The position numbers and the translations under genes are program-made. From Paenibacillus contaminans (GTDB lineage: Bacteria > Bacillota > Bacilli > Paenibacillales > NBRC-103111), in NCBI RefSeq assembly GCF_003285015.1, contig NZ_QMFB01000002.1, positions 412,646 to 476,645 on the forward strand: a stretch of 64,000 nt of DNA, read 5' to 3'. Shown here one piece after another: positions 1 through 9,170 of this stretch (its first letter is position 1; each line of letters starts with the position of its first letter). Below the pieces are notes generated by a model. The model ran no database searches and had not been told where the DNA came from. It saw only the letters and a program-made list of their open reading frames with translations.

Positions 1-824
1 GACGGCGCAACCGCCGCCGTATCACCCGCGGCATACACGCCTGCGACATTCGTTCTGCCGAAATCATCCGTTATGATTCCGCCTAACGCGTTCGTCCTGC
101 AGCCAAGCGACTGTCCGATGGAGGATGACAGCGCCGTTTGCGGGGTGACGAATCCGCCTTCGCAGACGTATTCCCCTCCGCCTTCGAACATTACTTTTTG
201 AAGCGCTCCGTTCTCCCCGATCAAACGAACGATCCTATGCTCATAAACCTTGATGTTCCTTCTGCCCAACGCCTCATGCTGCTGCGCCGTCAGAGCTCTG
301 TGCCCGTTCGTGCAAACCGCCAAACGCACGCTCCAGTTGTACAAGGTTTTGGCCATATGGAAAGCGTTCGGGCCTTCCGAAATGATGACAAGCGGCTTAT
401 CCTTCAGCTCCCAGCCGTCGCAGTACGGGCAGTTGAAAATACTCTTGCCGTAGAAGTCGCGCAGACCGCTTACGGGCGGGAGTATTTCCTTCAAGCCGGT
501 GGCCAAAATGATTTTCCGCGCCATATAAAGCTCGCCTTGCTGCGTAGCAAGCTGAAACGACGAATGGGAAACGCGGCGTACGGCATTGACAGAGGCCCGC
601 CTGACTTGAACCGAGCCGTACTTGCTTATATCTTCATGGGCGATTCGTCTGAGCTCGCCCGGCGCGATGCCGTCCCTCGTAATGAATCCGTGCGATTCGC
701 GGGTTACGGCATTACGCGGATTGTTGTCGTCGAGCAGCACGACATTCCGCCTCGCCCTGCCGAGCACAAGCGCGGCGCTCAAGCCTGCAGGGCCGCCGCC
801 TACGATGGCGCATTCAAACAGCAT
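1..824 (-). CDS. NAD(P)/FAD-dependent oxidoreductase, thioredoxin-reductase-like (C-terminus cut by window edge)
   Basis: Reading the minus strand from ATG at 824 gives a flavoprotein starting MLFECAIVGGGPAGLSAAL, an N-terminal Rossmann GxGxxG motif for FAD. A CPYCDG motif about 135 residues in occupies the position of the redox CxxC of thioredoxin reductases, and the visible end carries the second FAD motif (AGVYAAGDTAAVAPS). The start is fixed by an AGAGGAG ribosome binding site at 831-839. About 274 codons are present, so roughly the last 10 percent lies outside the window. It is a paralogue of the gene at 6504-7433. A TATAAT hexamer reading leftward lies at 952-957 without a clear -35. 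Family knowledge supports NAD(P)H-dependent disulfide or small-molecule reduction in the cytosol; the substrate cannot be told from sequence. Confidence 0.85.
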   Translation of the reverse strand, partial: MLFECAIVGGGPAGLSAALVLGRARRNVVLLDDNNPRNAVTRESHGFITRDGIAPGELRRIAHEDISKYGSVQVRRASVNAVRRVSHSSFQLATQQGELYMARKIILATGLKEILPPVSGLRDFYGKSIFNCPYCDGWELKDKPLVIISEGPNAFHMAKTLYNWSVRLAVCTNGHRALTAQQHEALGRRNIKVYEHRIVRLIGENGALQKVMFEGGGEYVCEGGFVTPQTALSSSIGQSLGCRTNALGGIITDDFGRTNVAGVYAAGDTAAVAP

Positions 825-1074
825 CCCGTTTCACTCCTCTATGTTGCGGCTCCGATCCCCGGGCAAACTTGCGGGAATCTTGCGCCTTGACTTCCGCCCA
901 TACAGGCGACCGATCCGTTAGGGATTCACTTCCGATTCGATCCAACATTCCATTATATGCGGGGAATCGCTCCTTTGGGCGAATGATCCGCACAAACTTC
1001 GCGAAGCCTGTCAAATGATAACCGGCCGGCCGCGCTTCACAAATCCAAGGACTAGCGCCAAGAAAACGAATGGC

Positions 1075-1111
1075 AAAAAACCTGACAGACTCTCTCTGTC
1101 AGGTTTTTCTT
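1075..1111 (-). terminator. Intrinsic terminator after the hybrid kinase gene
   Basis: A 9-bp stem (CCTGACAGA, 1081-1089, with TCTGTCAGG, 1095-1103) has A-runs on the left and T-runs on the right. It lies 50 bp downstream of the leftward kinase gene (stop at 1162) and can work in both directions. Confidence 0.8.
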
Positions 1112-1161
1112 TTGTCGATAATCCGCTATGCCGATACGGTTGCTTGCATCGTCAGCTTGCA

Positions 1162-4100
1162 TCAGCCCCGCTTCATCCGATCCGGAATGGCAAACGACAC
1201 GGTCGTTCCTTCATTCGGCGTACTCACTATCGACAAGCCTTGACCGTACAGCTGTATCAATCGCCGATTCGTATTGGCAAGTCCGATGCCGCCTTTGCCC
1301 TTCAATGTCGGGCTGAGCACTTGAATGACCCTATCCTTCTCCATACCCTTGCCGTCATCTTTAACTTCAATAAGCGTAAAGCCTTCTTTGCGTGCAATCC
1401 GAATGTGAACCGTAACGCCTTGGCTCTGACTAAGGAGGCCGTGCTTGACGGCATTCTCGATCAGCGGCTGTATCGAAAGCGGCGGGAGCAGCACGTTGAT
1501 GCCGGGCTCAATCTCCCATATAACAGTCAGCCTTTCCTCAAACCGCTCTTTTTCGATATAGAGATAAGCTTCGGCAAGCTTCAGTTCGTGGGAAAGCTCG
1601 ACCAGCTCGCCCGTATTTAGAAAATCAAAGCTGATCCGTAAAAACGACGCAAAGGCTTCGCCCATATTCCGCATCTTATCCGTGTCTATATCGCTAAGCG
1701 CCAAAATCGAGTTGAGCGTGTTAAATAAAAAATGCGGATGAATTTGCGCTTGCAGGTAAGCGGCTTCCATGCGTAAACGTTCATTGACGGACTGCTTCAG
1801 CGTGGTCAGCGCCCTGATCCGATACTTGAGCTCCAGCGCGTCGACAGGTTTGGTCACATAATCGTTGGCCCCCGACGAGAATCCGGTGTAGATGTCGGCA
1901 GGCTGACTGCGCGCGGTCAACAGCAATACCGGAAGCTCCGATACGGAGTACTGCTCCCTTATTTTCTGCGTCAACTCGTAGCCCGACATTTGCGGCATCA
2001 TGACATCGGCAATGAGCAAATCCCATTGCTGCGTCCCCAGCAAGTCCAGCACCTCGCGTGCCGAATTGGCTGTCGTGACGTTATACGGCTCCGTCGAAAG
2101 AATGCCGACCAGCACGTTCAGGTTGACGGGATCGTCATCAACCGCCAGAATGTTCATCCTCCCGTCATTCAAAAGCGGCGGGATAAGTACGGAAGCGGCA
2201 GCTTCGCCGACTAGCGCCTCCGATTTCAATAATCCGGCGGCAGTTCCGACTTCCGTTGCTCCCCTTATCCGGCCGATCTCAAGAGACGCTTGAGGCACCG
2301 AGTGGCCTTCCTCGTTTGCTAGCGGCAGCTCGAAGCTGAATAAGGAGCCTTTGCCAAGCTCGGAGCGAACGGTCAAAACGCCGCCATGCAGCTCGACAAG
2401 CTGCTTGCAAATGCTTAAGCCGAGTCCGATTCCTCGTCCGTCGCTTATTCCGTAAGTTCCTTGTTCGTAGGGGAGAAATACCCGCGCCTGCGTTTCCTCA
2501 TCCATACCGACCCCCGTGTCGGAAACATGGATGACGGCAAGCCCGCCGCGAGCTTCGGCGGAAACGGAAATCGTTCCTTCCTCCGTATATTTGAGCGCGT
2601 TATGCAAAAGGTTATACAAAATTTGCACAAGCCTTTTCTCGTCGGCCAAAACCGGCGGCATCGATTTGGCGATATCCATCCGCATGCGGATAGGCTTGCC
2701 TTCCGTCATAAATGTAAGCATAGCCATTACGCCCGGAACGAGCGATTGAATCATCAAAGGCTCGCGCTGCAGGACGATGCGGTGCTCCTGAAGGCGTGCG
2801 ACATCGAGAAGATCGCCAAGCATATTCGACATGCGGCGGCTTATGGTGATTAGCAGCTCCATATCCTTAAGGCTTCCTGCGTTCATCTTCTCTTTCTCTC
2901 TGGTTACGACGGTCTCGGCGATATTCATAATGCCGTGCAGCGGCGTTCGCAGCTCGTGCGACGTATTGGCGAGAAATTGATCCTTCAGCTTGTCCGCCCT
3001 CATCAGTTGTTCGTTCAGCTTGGCGTTTTCCCTGAAATTGCGGACGTATTTTTTGAACCAATACGTTGAAAACCCGATAATAGCAACTGCGAGATCAATC
3101 GGATAATAAACGGTCGTAACGTCTTTAACGGACTCGGCGATGCTCCATGATAAGTTGGAGATGATGCCCGCTGCGGTTAACAGCAAGTAGATAATGTCTT
3201 TGTCAGCCAGCTTCTTGAAGATCATCGTCCCTACGATATAAATATACCAAACGAACGTAATGCAGTAGAAGGTGATAAATATGTTTAAATCGACCACGCC
3301 GTTTACGAACGAAGCAGGTGCGGCAAGCAGGAATACCGTAAGTAAAACGAGCGCAGCCGTATAGGTTTGCAGCCACACGCTCCGCAGACCGGCCGAAACG
3401 AATCTCCTGTAAATAAGCACGAGACATACGTTTTGCCATAAAAGGAAGATCAGCCTTATTTTTATCGCCCAGGTATAATTAATCGGCAGCCATAAGAGCA
3501 GCACATTATCGTGGCCGATCAAGATGGCTATGGCGACCGCCAACATCAACAGGCCCAAAATCAGCAAAGTGCGTTCTTGAGGATAAAATACGTAGATGAT
3601 GCAGGCAAACAGACCGATAAGCAGCAAAAGAAAAAACATGATCAATTGAAAGCCTATCGAGTACCAGCGCACGTAGTCGATAACAGCCTGGTCGCCGAAG
3701 CGAATGGAGCGCAGCAGCCCGCCGTTATAAGGATCGTCGTAATTGGCGGCACGAATAAGCAATTCGATCTCCGTAGTTCCTTCTACAGCATAGGAAGCCG
3801 TGTAAGAAACATTATCGGGAATGTAGTCCTCGGCTCTCGCCGCAGGCTTCCCGATTCCGCCCGAAGCTTTTCCGTTTATTTCGATTTCCGACGAAGCTTG
3901 GATGCCTTGAAACCAAAATGCGACGGGTTGTTCAAGCGGATCGATTAAAATACGCAGCCGATACGTTCCGTACCCGTACGAGGTACCGGAATCCTTATTC
4001 AGCGCGCTTCCCCAGTCTCCCGGAACCCGAATGTCGCGGGATTCGTTTGCACTGGACCGTATATCCTGATGTGAAAGCAATTTTTCAGGGTAAAACTGCC

Positions 4101-4296
4101 ATTGGCCGTTCAAAAAAAAGGAGGTTGCGTTCTCCAAATCCACACCGCGCAAATCTATCATGCCATTAACGGCGCGGGGATGCTCCGACGTTGAAAAAGC
4201 TTCGGACCACACCCATCGCAGACCGAGGAGGACGCTAAAAAACAATATCATCAGGGCTGCATATCTAATGGAGGTTTTGTTTATCATTCTCATCAT
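1162..4296 (-). CDS. Hybrid sensor protein: 7TM-DISM sensor, HisKA/HATPase core, receiver, and second LytS-type kinase core
   Basis: This 1044-residue membrane kinase has an N-terminal membrane helix (about 10-30), an extracytoplasmic jelly-roll-like region (about 45-200, containing NGQWQFYP and VPGDWG), and seven hydrophobic segments (about 205-425), the arrangement of 7TM-DISM receptors. Then come a HisKA domain (TSHELRTPLHG, phospho-His near 448), an HATPase domain (about 500-660), a receiver domain (about 715-835; acceptor Asp in LLIADVMMP) and a second His_kinase domain of LytS/YesM type (QIHPHFLFNTLNSI) with its own HATPase. Two kinase cores in one chain suggest both phosphorelay and direct output. 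No response regulator is adjacent, so the output target is unknown. The start has no strong Shine-Dalgarno; the ATG at 4296 or the in-frame ATG three codons on are both possible. The gene is monocistronic, with its own terminator. Confidence 0.9.
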   Translation of the reverse strand: MMRMINKTSIRYAALMILFFSVLLGLRWVWSEAFSTSEHPRAVNGMIDLRGVDLENATSFFLNGQWQFYPEKLLSHQDIRSSANESRDIRVPGDWGSALNKDSGTSYGYGTYRLRILIDPLEQPVAFWFQGIQASSEIEINGKASGGIGKPAARAEDYIPDNVSYTASYAVEGTTEIELLIRAANYDDPYNGGLLRSIRFGDQAVIDYVRWYSIGFQLIMFFLLLLIGLFACIIYVFYPQERTLLILGLLMLAVAIAILIGHDNVLLLWLPINYTWAIKIRLIFLLWQNVCLVLIYRRFVSAGLRSVWLQTYTAALVLLTVFLLAAPASFVNGVVDLNIFITFYCITFVWYIYIVGTMIFKKLADKDIIYLLLTAAGIISNLSWSIAESVKDVTTVYYPIDLAVAIIGFSTYWFKKYVRNFRENAKLNEQLMRADKLKDQFLANTSHELRTPLHGIMNIAETVVTREKEKMNAGSLKDMELLITISRRMSNMLGDLLDVARLQEHRIVLQREPLMIQSLVPGVMAMLTFMTEGKPIRMRMDIAKSMPPVLADEKRLVQILYNLLHNALKYTEEGTISVSAEARGGLAVIHVSDTGVGMDEETQARVFLPYEQGTYGISDGRGIGLGLSICKQLVELHGGVLTVRSELGKGSLFSFELPLANEEGHSVPQASLEIGRIRGATEVGTAAGLLKSEALVGEAAASVLIPPLLNDGRMNILAVDDDPVNLNVLVGILSTEPYNVTTANSAREVLDLLGTQQWDLLIADVMMPQMSGYELTQKIREQYSVSELPVLLLTARSQPADIYTGFSSGANDYVTKPVDALELKYRIRALTTLKQSVNERLRMEAAYLQAQIHPHFLFNTLNSILALSDIDTDKMRNMGEAFASFLRISFDFLNTGELVELSHELKLAEAYLYIEKERFEERLTVIWEIEPGINVLLPPLSIQPLIENAVKHGLLSQSQGVTVHIRIARKEGFTLIEVKDDGKGMEKDRVIQVLSPTLKGKGGIGLANTNRRLIQLYGQGLSIVSTPNEGTTVSFAIPDRMKRG

Positions 4297-4339
4297 AATC
4301 TAGCAATTCGACAAAATAAGCGCTTATCCCTTTAACAGG

Positions 4340-4696
4340 TTACAACGCCGTTATGAAATAATGATAAATGCGTTCATCTACAAGCTTTACGTTCTCTTCG
4401 CCGATGTATTCGGCCAGCTTCTCGTACGGAACCGCATCGTGAACGATTTCGCGCTGCACGGTAAAATCGCTTTGCCCGTAATTGTAAACGGCATCCGCTA
4501 TCAAAAACATCGTATCGGGCTTGACGAACACCTCGCGGAACTTTTGTTCGGCGGGATTCAGCGGCACCACCGTCAAATACGAGCATTTCGTATGCAATTT
4601 CGGATCCGTCGACCTTCGATTGATGGCAGCCCCTTGCAGAAGCGGATAAGCAAACGGAGTGCGTTGCACCGCCCGTCTCAAGGTTTTTTCGTCCAT
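4340..4696 (-). CDS. Small protein of unknown function (118 aa)
   Basis: I do not recognise this protein. It starts MDEKTLRRAVQRTPFAYPLLQ and has no signal peptide or membrane segment, so it is probably cytosolic. It looks like a real gene because an AAGGGGAGAG ribosome binding site sits directly upstream of ATG 4696 and a TTGACA-17-TATTTA promoter-like pair lies about 130 bp upstream (4829-4857). The middle part (LTVVPLNPAEQKFREVFVKP) contains short hydrophobic strands and the end is rich in Asp, Glu and Tyr. It is followed 43 bp later by the hybrid kinase gene on the same strand and could be co-transcribed with it. No function is assigned. Confidence 0.65.
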   Translation of the reverse strand: MDEKTLRRAVQRTPFAYPLLQGAAINRRSTDPKLHTKCSYLTVVPLNPAEQKFREVFVKPDTMFLIADAVYNYGQSDFTVQREIVHDAVPYEKLAEYIGEENVKLVDERIYHYFITAL

Positions 4697-4828
4697 GATC
4701 TCTCCCCTTTGCTGTGCGACTCGTTGTGCTTCTTATCATATGTAAGACGAAAGCTCCCGAATGAACGGATATCGGCGAAACGGAACCTCGAATTATATAA
4801 TGAATGTATTTCCTTGCGGCACTACTGA

Positions 4829-4857
4829 TAAATAACATCTGCTCACATCATTGTCAA
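4829..4857 (-). promoter_or_regulatory. Candidate sigma-A promoter for the 118-aa gene
   Basis: On the minus strand TTGACA (4857-4852) is followed after 17 bp by TATTTA (4834-4829). The -35 is perfect and the -10 is poor. The transcript would start about 125 nt before the gene at 4696. The rest of 4697-5152 holds no gene that I can support. Confidence 0.3.
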
Positions 4858-5152
4858 TGAAAAATGTCCGAATTCATCGAGTATTCCGATTTGAGCACCC
4901 GAAAATAATTTGCTTTGTCATCCTTTTTCCTAGGGAACAGCGAGTTTATTGGGAAATCGGACAAGCGGCGAGAAATAGCTGCCGGCCGAAAACATTTCGA
5001 AGCGCCATCTCATAGAGGTATTTCCGGGGAACGAATGGTCCCCACTATAAATATCGGCTGCGCCAAACAAAATCGTAAGTTTCTGCCGCAATCGAATTGT
5101 GTTACGATGTCGTAGGTATGATCCTAATTTTCCAGCATCAGGAGATGACACA

Positions 5153-6334
5153 GTGAGATCGTTTGCCATGACTTCCTACCTGCAATATTTTCTCTCGGGC
5201 CTTGTCATTACGACAATCGGCTCCGTCATGCCTCAACTGCTCGTCCACTACGGAATATCCTATACGGAAGGCGGCCGGCTTGTTTTTCTCGGCTCGGTCG
5301 GCTTCTTGATCGGCGTGCCGCTCTCTTCCTACCTAATGGTGAGAATGAATGAAAAAACGGTATTGTCGATCGCAGCCCTTCTTATCGCCGTCGCGCAGCT
5401 GGGCATGTTTACGCTGCCTTCGTTCGGCTTGGTAACGGCATTCAATTTCATCAACAGCATCGGCGTAGCCGCGCTCGAAACGGTCGTCGCCACGCTCATG
5501 ATGGAGGTTTTCGTCGGACGCCGCGCAGTCGTTATGAGCTATCTGGAAGTGTCCTTCGGACTCGGCGCGCTGCTGATGCCGATTATAGCGAGCATTCTGA
5601 TCGCGAACGGCGCGTGGAAATACTCGTTTCTCTTTACGGCGGCGCTTGCGGCTGCCATGACCGTCATTTGGCGCTTCGTCTCGTTTGCCAAAGATAAAGC
5701 CGACGTCGGCGAGCCGCTCGACGCGAGCGCGCCCCCTCCGCATAGGATGACAGCGCGCAAAAAGTGGCAGCTGCTCGCTTTATTCGGATTCATGATTATT
5801 TTGTATTCCGGCATCGAGGGCAGCTTGAACAATTTCCTTTCGTCTGTCTTTATCGGATATTTGGATCAAGTTCCTTACTACGCATCGCTCAGCATCGGGA
5901 TTTTCTGGACGGCGATGGTAATCGGACGGGCGGCGACAGGCTGGATCATCCGCAAAATGTCGTACGGCCGCTTTCTCTTATGGAGCATGGCGGGTACGCT
6001 TGCCGGCTTTATCGGCTTTATTGTCATGCAAAATGCCGCAGCGGGCTATGCCCTCGTCACGCTGCTTGGCTTTACGATGGCAGGCGTCTACTCGATCACG
6101 ATGGTATACGCCAACCATACGTTTCCCGGCTCGGAGCGCTTTGTGACGAGTTATATAACCGGACTCGCCGGCTTCGGGGGCGCCGTCCTGCCGGCCCTTA
6201 CCGGTTACGTGATGGATCACGCGGAAACCGCTGTCGCGTTATGGCTCGTCGCTGCCTTCGCCGCCTTGTTCATAGCGGCTTTGCTGACGATATTCGCTTT
6301 ATACCAAAGGGTAGGCGCCGTCCGGCGTCTTTAA
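5153..6334 (+). CDS. MFS transporter (393 aa)
   Basis: A polytopic protein of about 12 hydrophobic segments with the usual MFS layout: an N-terminal half ending near a hydrophilic central loop (about residues 175-205, rich in Asp, Pro and Lys) and a C-terminal half of six more helices. The GTG at 5153 is chosen as start because an AGGAG sits at 5140-5144; the longer frame from 5099 adds a non-hydrophobic head with no ribosome binding site. The family moves small solutes with a proton or other gradient; the substrate is unknown. The gene stands alone between leftward neighbours and ends at a bidirectional terminator (6399-6429). Confidence 0.85.
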   Translation: MRSFAMTSYLQYFLSGLVITTIGSVMPQLLVHYGISYTEGGRLVFLGSVGFLIGVPLSSYLMVRMNEKTVLSIAALLIAVAQLGMFTLPSFGLVTAFNFINSIGVAALETVVATLMMEVFVGRRAVVMSYLEVSFGLGALLMPIIASILIANGAWKYSFLFTAALAAAMTVIWRFVSFAKDKADVGEPLDASAPPPHRMTARKKWQLLALFGFMIILYSGIEGSLNNFLSSVFIGYLDQVPYYASLSIGIFWTAMVIGRAATGWIIRKMSYGRFLLWSMAGTLAGFIGFIVMQNAAAGYALVTLLGFTMAGVYSITMVYANHTFPGSERFVTSYITGLAGFGGAVLPALTGYVMDHAETAVALWLVAAFAALFIAALLTIFALYQRVGAVRRL

Positions 6335-6398
6335 CGTCAGCGGTTCCTTCAGGTTTAGAGCCGCTTCCACGAAATACTTTCCGATTAATCAAAGCAAA

Positions 6399-6429
6399 AC
6401 CTAGCGAAAAATCTCCGCTAGGTCTTTTT
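6399..6429 (+). terminator. Bidirectional terminator between convergent genes
   Basis: An 8-bp stem ACCTAGCG (6399-6406) / CGCTAGGT (6416-6423) is followed by CTTTTT on the plus strand and by TTTTGCTTT on the minus strand. It separates the MFS gene from the convergent FAD reductase gene. Confidence 0.8.
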
Positions 6430-6503
6430 GTCGAGGCTAAGAGTCGCGCATTGAAACCCTGCCGGGTTTCCGCGTTCCCAACACCCCTCAGCTCTCTTTT
6501 CGA

Positions 6504-7433
6504 CTATGACCGGTCTGCCGCCTCGGCCTCCGTCAGCGTTTTGTTTATCCAAATCGCGGCCTGGGCGCCTTCCCCCATCGCAATCGTCACCTGTTCCGCG
6601 TGAACCCCGGCATCTCCCGCAGCCCATACGCGCGGAACGTTCGTCATTTTGGAGCGCGGATCGGTGACGATATGCTTGTTTTCCATCCGCTCGACGCCAA
6701 GCTGAACGGCTAAATCCGTTCTCACCTCGTTGCCGCCGAAAGCGATGAAGCCGCGTTCGCCTGTAATCATAGCTCCGTCAACAAGCGTAACGCCGGCAAA
6801 TTGCCCGTCGCCCTCCGCCGACACGGCTTCGATCGACTGCGCGACAGCTTCGATCCCCCGCTCCCTCAGCTTTATCTCAAGCTCGGACGTAACGGGCTTA
6901 TGATCGTACTCGTGGTTGATATATACGATATCCCGGGTACGCGATGACAGCGCCAACGCCATATTGGCGCCGACGTCGCCCGCGCCCAAAACGATCGTCT
7001 TCCGGCCTTGAACCTCGTAGCCGTCGCAGTCCGGGCAAACGTACACAGTCAAGCCGAGACACGGCGCCAGCCCCGGAAGGTCGGGCATCCGGTCAAGCAG
7101 GCCGGTGGCAAGCAGCAGCGTGCTTCCGCGATAGGCGGCATCCGGCCGGCTGGCTCCGCGTACTTCGAACGCGTCCCCGTTTCGGCCTGCCGACACCGCT
7201 TCATCGTCCACGAATCGGGCGCCGTAGCTCTCCGCTTGCTGCCTGCCGATTTTCCGCAGCTCCGGTCCGGAAATGCCGTCCGGCCAGCCGAGCACGTTGC
7301 GATATCGTCTGCACATGGCCGAGCGTCCGTTCCCGGCGTCGATGACAAGCGCGCTGCGCCCGGATCTGCCGAGCTGGACGGCGGCCTGCAGGCCCGCGAT
7401 TCCCCCGCCTACGATGATGCAGTCATATAACAA
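6504..7433 (-). CDS. NAD(P)/FAD-dependent oxidoreductase, thioredoxin-reductase-like (309 aa)
   Basis: The protein has two dinucleotide-binding motifs (IIVGGGIAGLQAAVQLG at the N-terminus for FAD; VLGAGDVGAN in the middle for NAD(P)H), a CPDC redox-type motif in CPDCDGYEVQG, and the C-terminal FAD motif VWAAGDAGVHAEQVTIAMGE. The start is placed at TTG 7433: AGAAAGGTGG lies 8 nt upstream, and the resulting N-terminus (xLYDCIIVGGG) lines up exactly with the paralogue at the left edge (MLFECAIVGGG). An ORF opened 10 codons further upstream would bury that ribosome binding site in coding sequence. The length matches bacterial TrxR-like enzymes. No thioredoxin gene is nearby, so the electron acceptor is unknown. 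It lies 93 bp after the YesN gene on the same strand with no clear terminator between, so read-through is possible. Confidence 0.88.
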   Translation of the reverse strand: MLYDCIIVGGGIAGLQAAVQLGRSGRSALVIDAGNGRSAMCRRYRNVLGWPDGISGPELRKIGRQQAESYGARFVDDEAVSAGRNGDAFEVRGASRPDAAYRGSTLLLATGLLDRMPDLPGLAPCLGLTVYVCPDCDGYEVQGRKTIVLGAGDVGANMALALSSRTRDIVYINHEYDHKPVTSELEIKLRERGIEAVAQSIEAVSAEGDGQFAGVTLVDGAMITGERGFIAFGGNEVRTDLAVQLGVERMENKHIVTDPRSKMTNVPRVWAAGDAGVHAEQVTIAMGEGAQAAIWINKTLTEAEAADRS

Positions 7434-7526
7434 TAGGTACACCACCTTTCTGTTGAACGGCATTCGTCAGCGGTTAGTGTATCCATTTTCCGGAAATCCA
7501 TCACATACTCGATGCTTCTAATATTC

Positions 7527-9170
7527 CTAAAATCCTTCCATTGTTTTTAGAACTTTATCCCGAGCCAGCTTTCTTTCAAATTTATAATCGGGAGCCGTGT
7601 TCCCTTTATGGGCTTGTCGGTATTCTTTCGGTGAAAGCCCGGTTTCCTTCTGGAATACCCTGGAGAAATAAGTCGACGACCGGTAGCCGAGCGATTCGGC
7701 AATTTCAATGATTTTTTGGTCGGTATGCGCCAGCCGTTCCTTCGCTTGCTGGATTCTCGCCCAATTGACGTACTGAATGAAGGACGTGTTCGTCTCCTTC
7801 GTGAACAAATAGCTCAAATAGTTCGGATGAACATACACATGCCGGGCTACAGAAGACAGCGTCAGCTGTTCGTCCAAATGCGAATGGATATATTGTTTCG
7901 CCGCATGGATCGCCGGCACGTCATCCTGTTGGCGCGCGGTCATTTCATTCAGCTCTTTCAGTTTCGACGCGAACAGTGTGATCAGTTCGTCGGTTGGCTG
8001 AACCATGATGCTTTTCGTATCGGCAACAATGCCCTTCCCGCCGTCGGGAAAGAGCCCTCTTTGATCGGCGATTTCGTTCATCCAGACAAGGCCGTACATG
8101 ACGATATAACGAAAGGCGAGCGGTTCCCGCATCTGCTGCCAGCCGGCAAGTTCGCCGCGAATGGCCGACTCATTCCATTCCTTCCTTTCCAGCCGCCTCC
8201 CGATGTAGTCCGCGATCATCCGAAAATCTTCCTGCATTTGCCCATTTTCCGCCGCAGCCCAGCTGACGTACTGCTTGCGCAAAAAATCCGTTTTGGCGGA
8301 CGTGTACCCTTCCCGCAAATATCCGATGCTAGTTACTAGGCCGGACAGGCCGTACTCCCAGGGAAGCGGAAGAAGCGCTTTCACTTTTTCGGTCAATTCT
8401 TCTATGAAAAAGCGGATTTTAACCTCCTCAATAACGCGATCCTCGCCAGCATCGTAAAGAAACAGCATCAAATAATCCGGCCTGCGCAAGCAAATGGCGG
8501 CGAACGGGCATTTCGCTGCCTGCAGCGACTCTTCGGCGATCATCTTGAACGACAGGCTGTAATAAGCGAAATCTTTCGGAGCCACCGACTGCTGCGATAC
8601 GGATATATAGCACAAGTATGTGGCAAACGAATCTTTGTCGTAGGGAATCCCTAGCTCCTTTAGCTCCTCCTTGATCGATACCGGATTGATGTGGATGCCT
8701 TCAATCAGCTCGGTTACCAGCTTTTCCCTCAATTGCTTTTGTACACGCCCCATCTGATACTGATTCGTCTTTTGCTGGGCGGCTTCGTCCCTATTATCGC
8801 GAATCCACTGCTTTACATTGGTCAGGGCACGCTTCAGCTCGTTCCAGTCGATCGGCTTCGTCAAAATGTCCATCGCCCCGAGCCGCAGCGCTTTTTGCGC
8901 ATATGCGAAGTCCTGGAATCCGGTGATAAGAATAACTGGGATTTCCAGATTTTCCTGCCTGATTCGCTTGAGCAGCTCAAACCCGTCCATGTGGGGCATA
9001 CGAATATCCATAATGACAAGATCCGCTTCCCTGGCTTCGAGAAGCTCAAGAAGTTCCAGGCCGTTAGCCGCCGAACCGCATACTTCCCATTCATTATCAA
9101 GAGCGGAAATCAGCTTCGGCATCCCCGTACGGATATGATCTTCGTCATCTGCGATCATCACGGTGTACAT
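7527..9170 (-). CDS. YesN-type response regulator, REC + AraC HTH (547 aa)
   Basis: A receiver domain (about 1-120; acidic pocket IADDED, acceptor Asp in LVIMDIRMPHMDG) is joined through a long linker to a C-terminal double-HTH AraC DNA-binding domain (about 445-547; VARHVYVHPNYLSYLFTKE and the KIIEIAESLGYRSSTYFSR recognition region). The start MYTVMIADDED at 9170 follows AAAGGGTG; the longer frame from 9272 only runs back through the partner kinase gene. It overlaps the end of that YesM kinase gene by 26 bp, pointing to translational coupling. Members of this family activate the adjacent sugar transporter operon when the cognate kinase senses carbohydrate. Confidence 0.93.
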   Translation of the reverse strand: MYTVMIADDEDHIRTGMPKLISALDNEWEVCGSAANGLELLELLEAREADLVIMDIRMPHMDGFELLKRIRQENLEIPVILITGFQDFAYAQKALRLGAMDILTKPIDWNELKRALTNVKQWIRDNRDEAAQQKTNQYQMGRVQKQLREKLVTELIEGIHINPVSIKEELKELGIPYDKDSFATYLCYISVSQQSVAPKDFAYYSLSFKMIAEESLQAAKCPFAAICLRRPDYLMLFLYDAGEDRVIEEVKIRFFIEELTEKVKALLPLPWEYGLSGLVTSIGYLREGYTSAKTDFLRKQYVSWAAAENGQMQEDFRMIADYIGRRLERKEWNESAIRGELAGWQQMREPLAFRYIVMYGLVWMNEIADQRGLFPDGGKGIVADTKSIMVQPTDELITLFASKLKELNEMTARQQDDVPAIHAAKQYIHSHLDEQLTLSSVARHVYVHPNYLSYLFTKETNTSFIQYVNWARIQQAKERLAHTDQKIIEIAESLGYRSSTYFSRVFQKETGLSPKEYRQAHKGNTAPDYKFERKLARDKVLKTMEGF

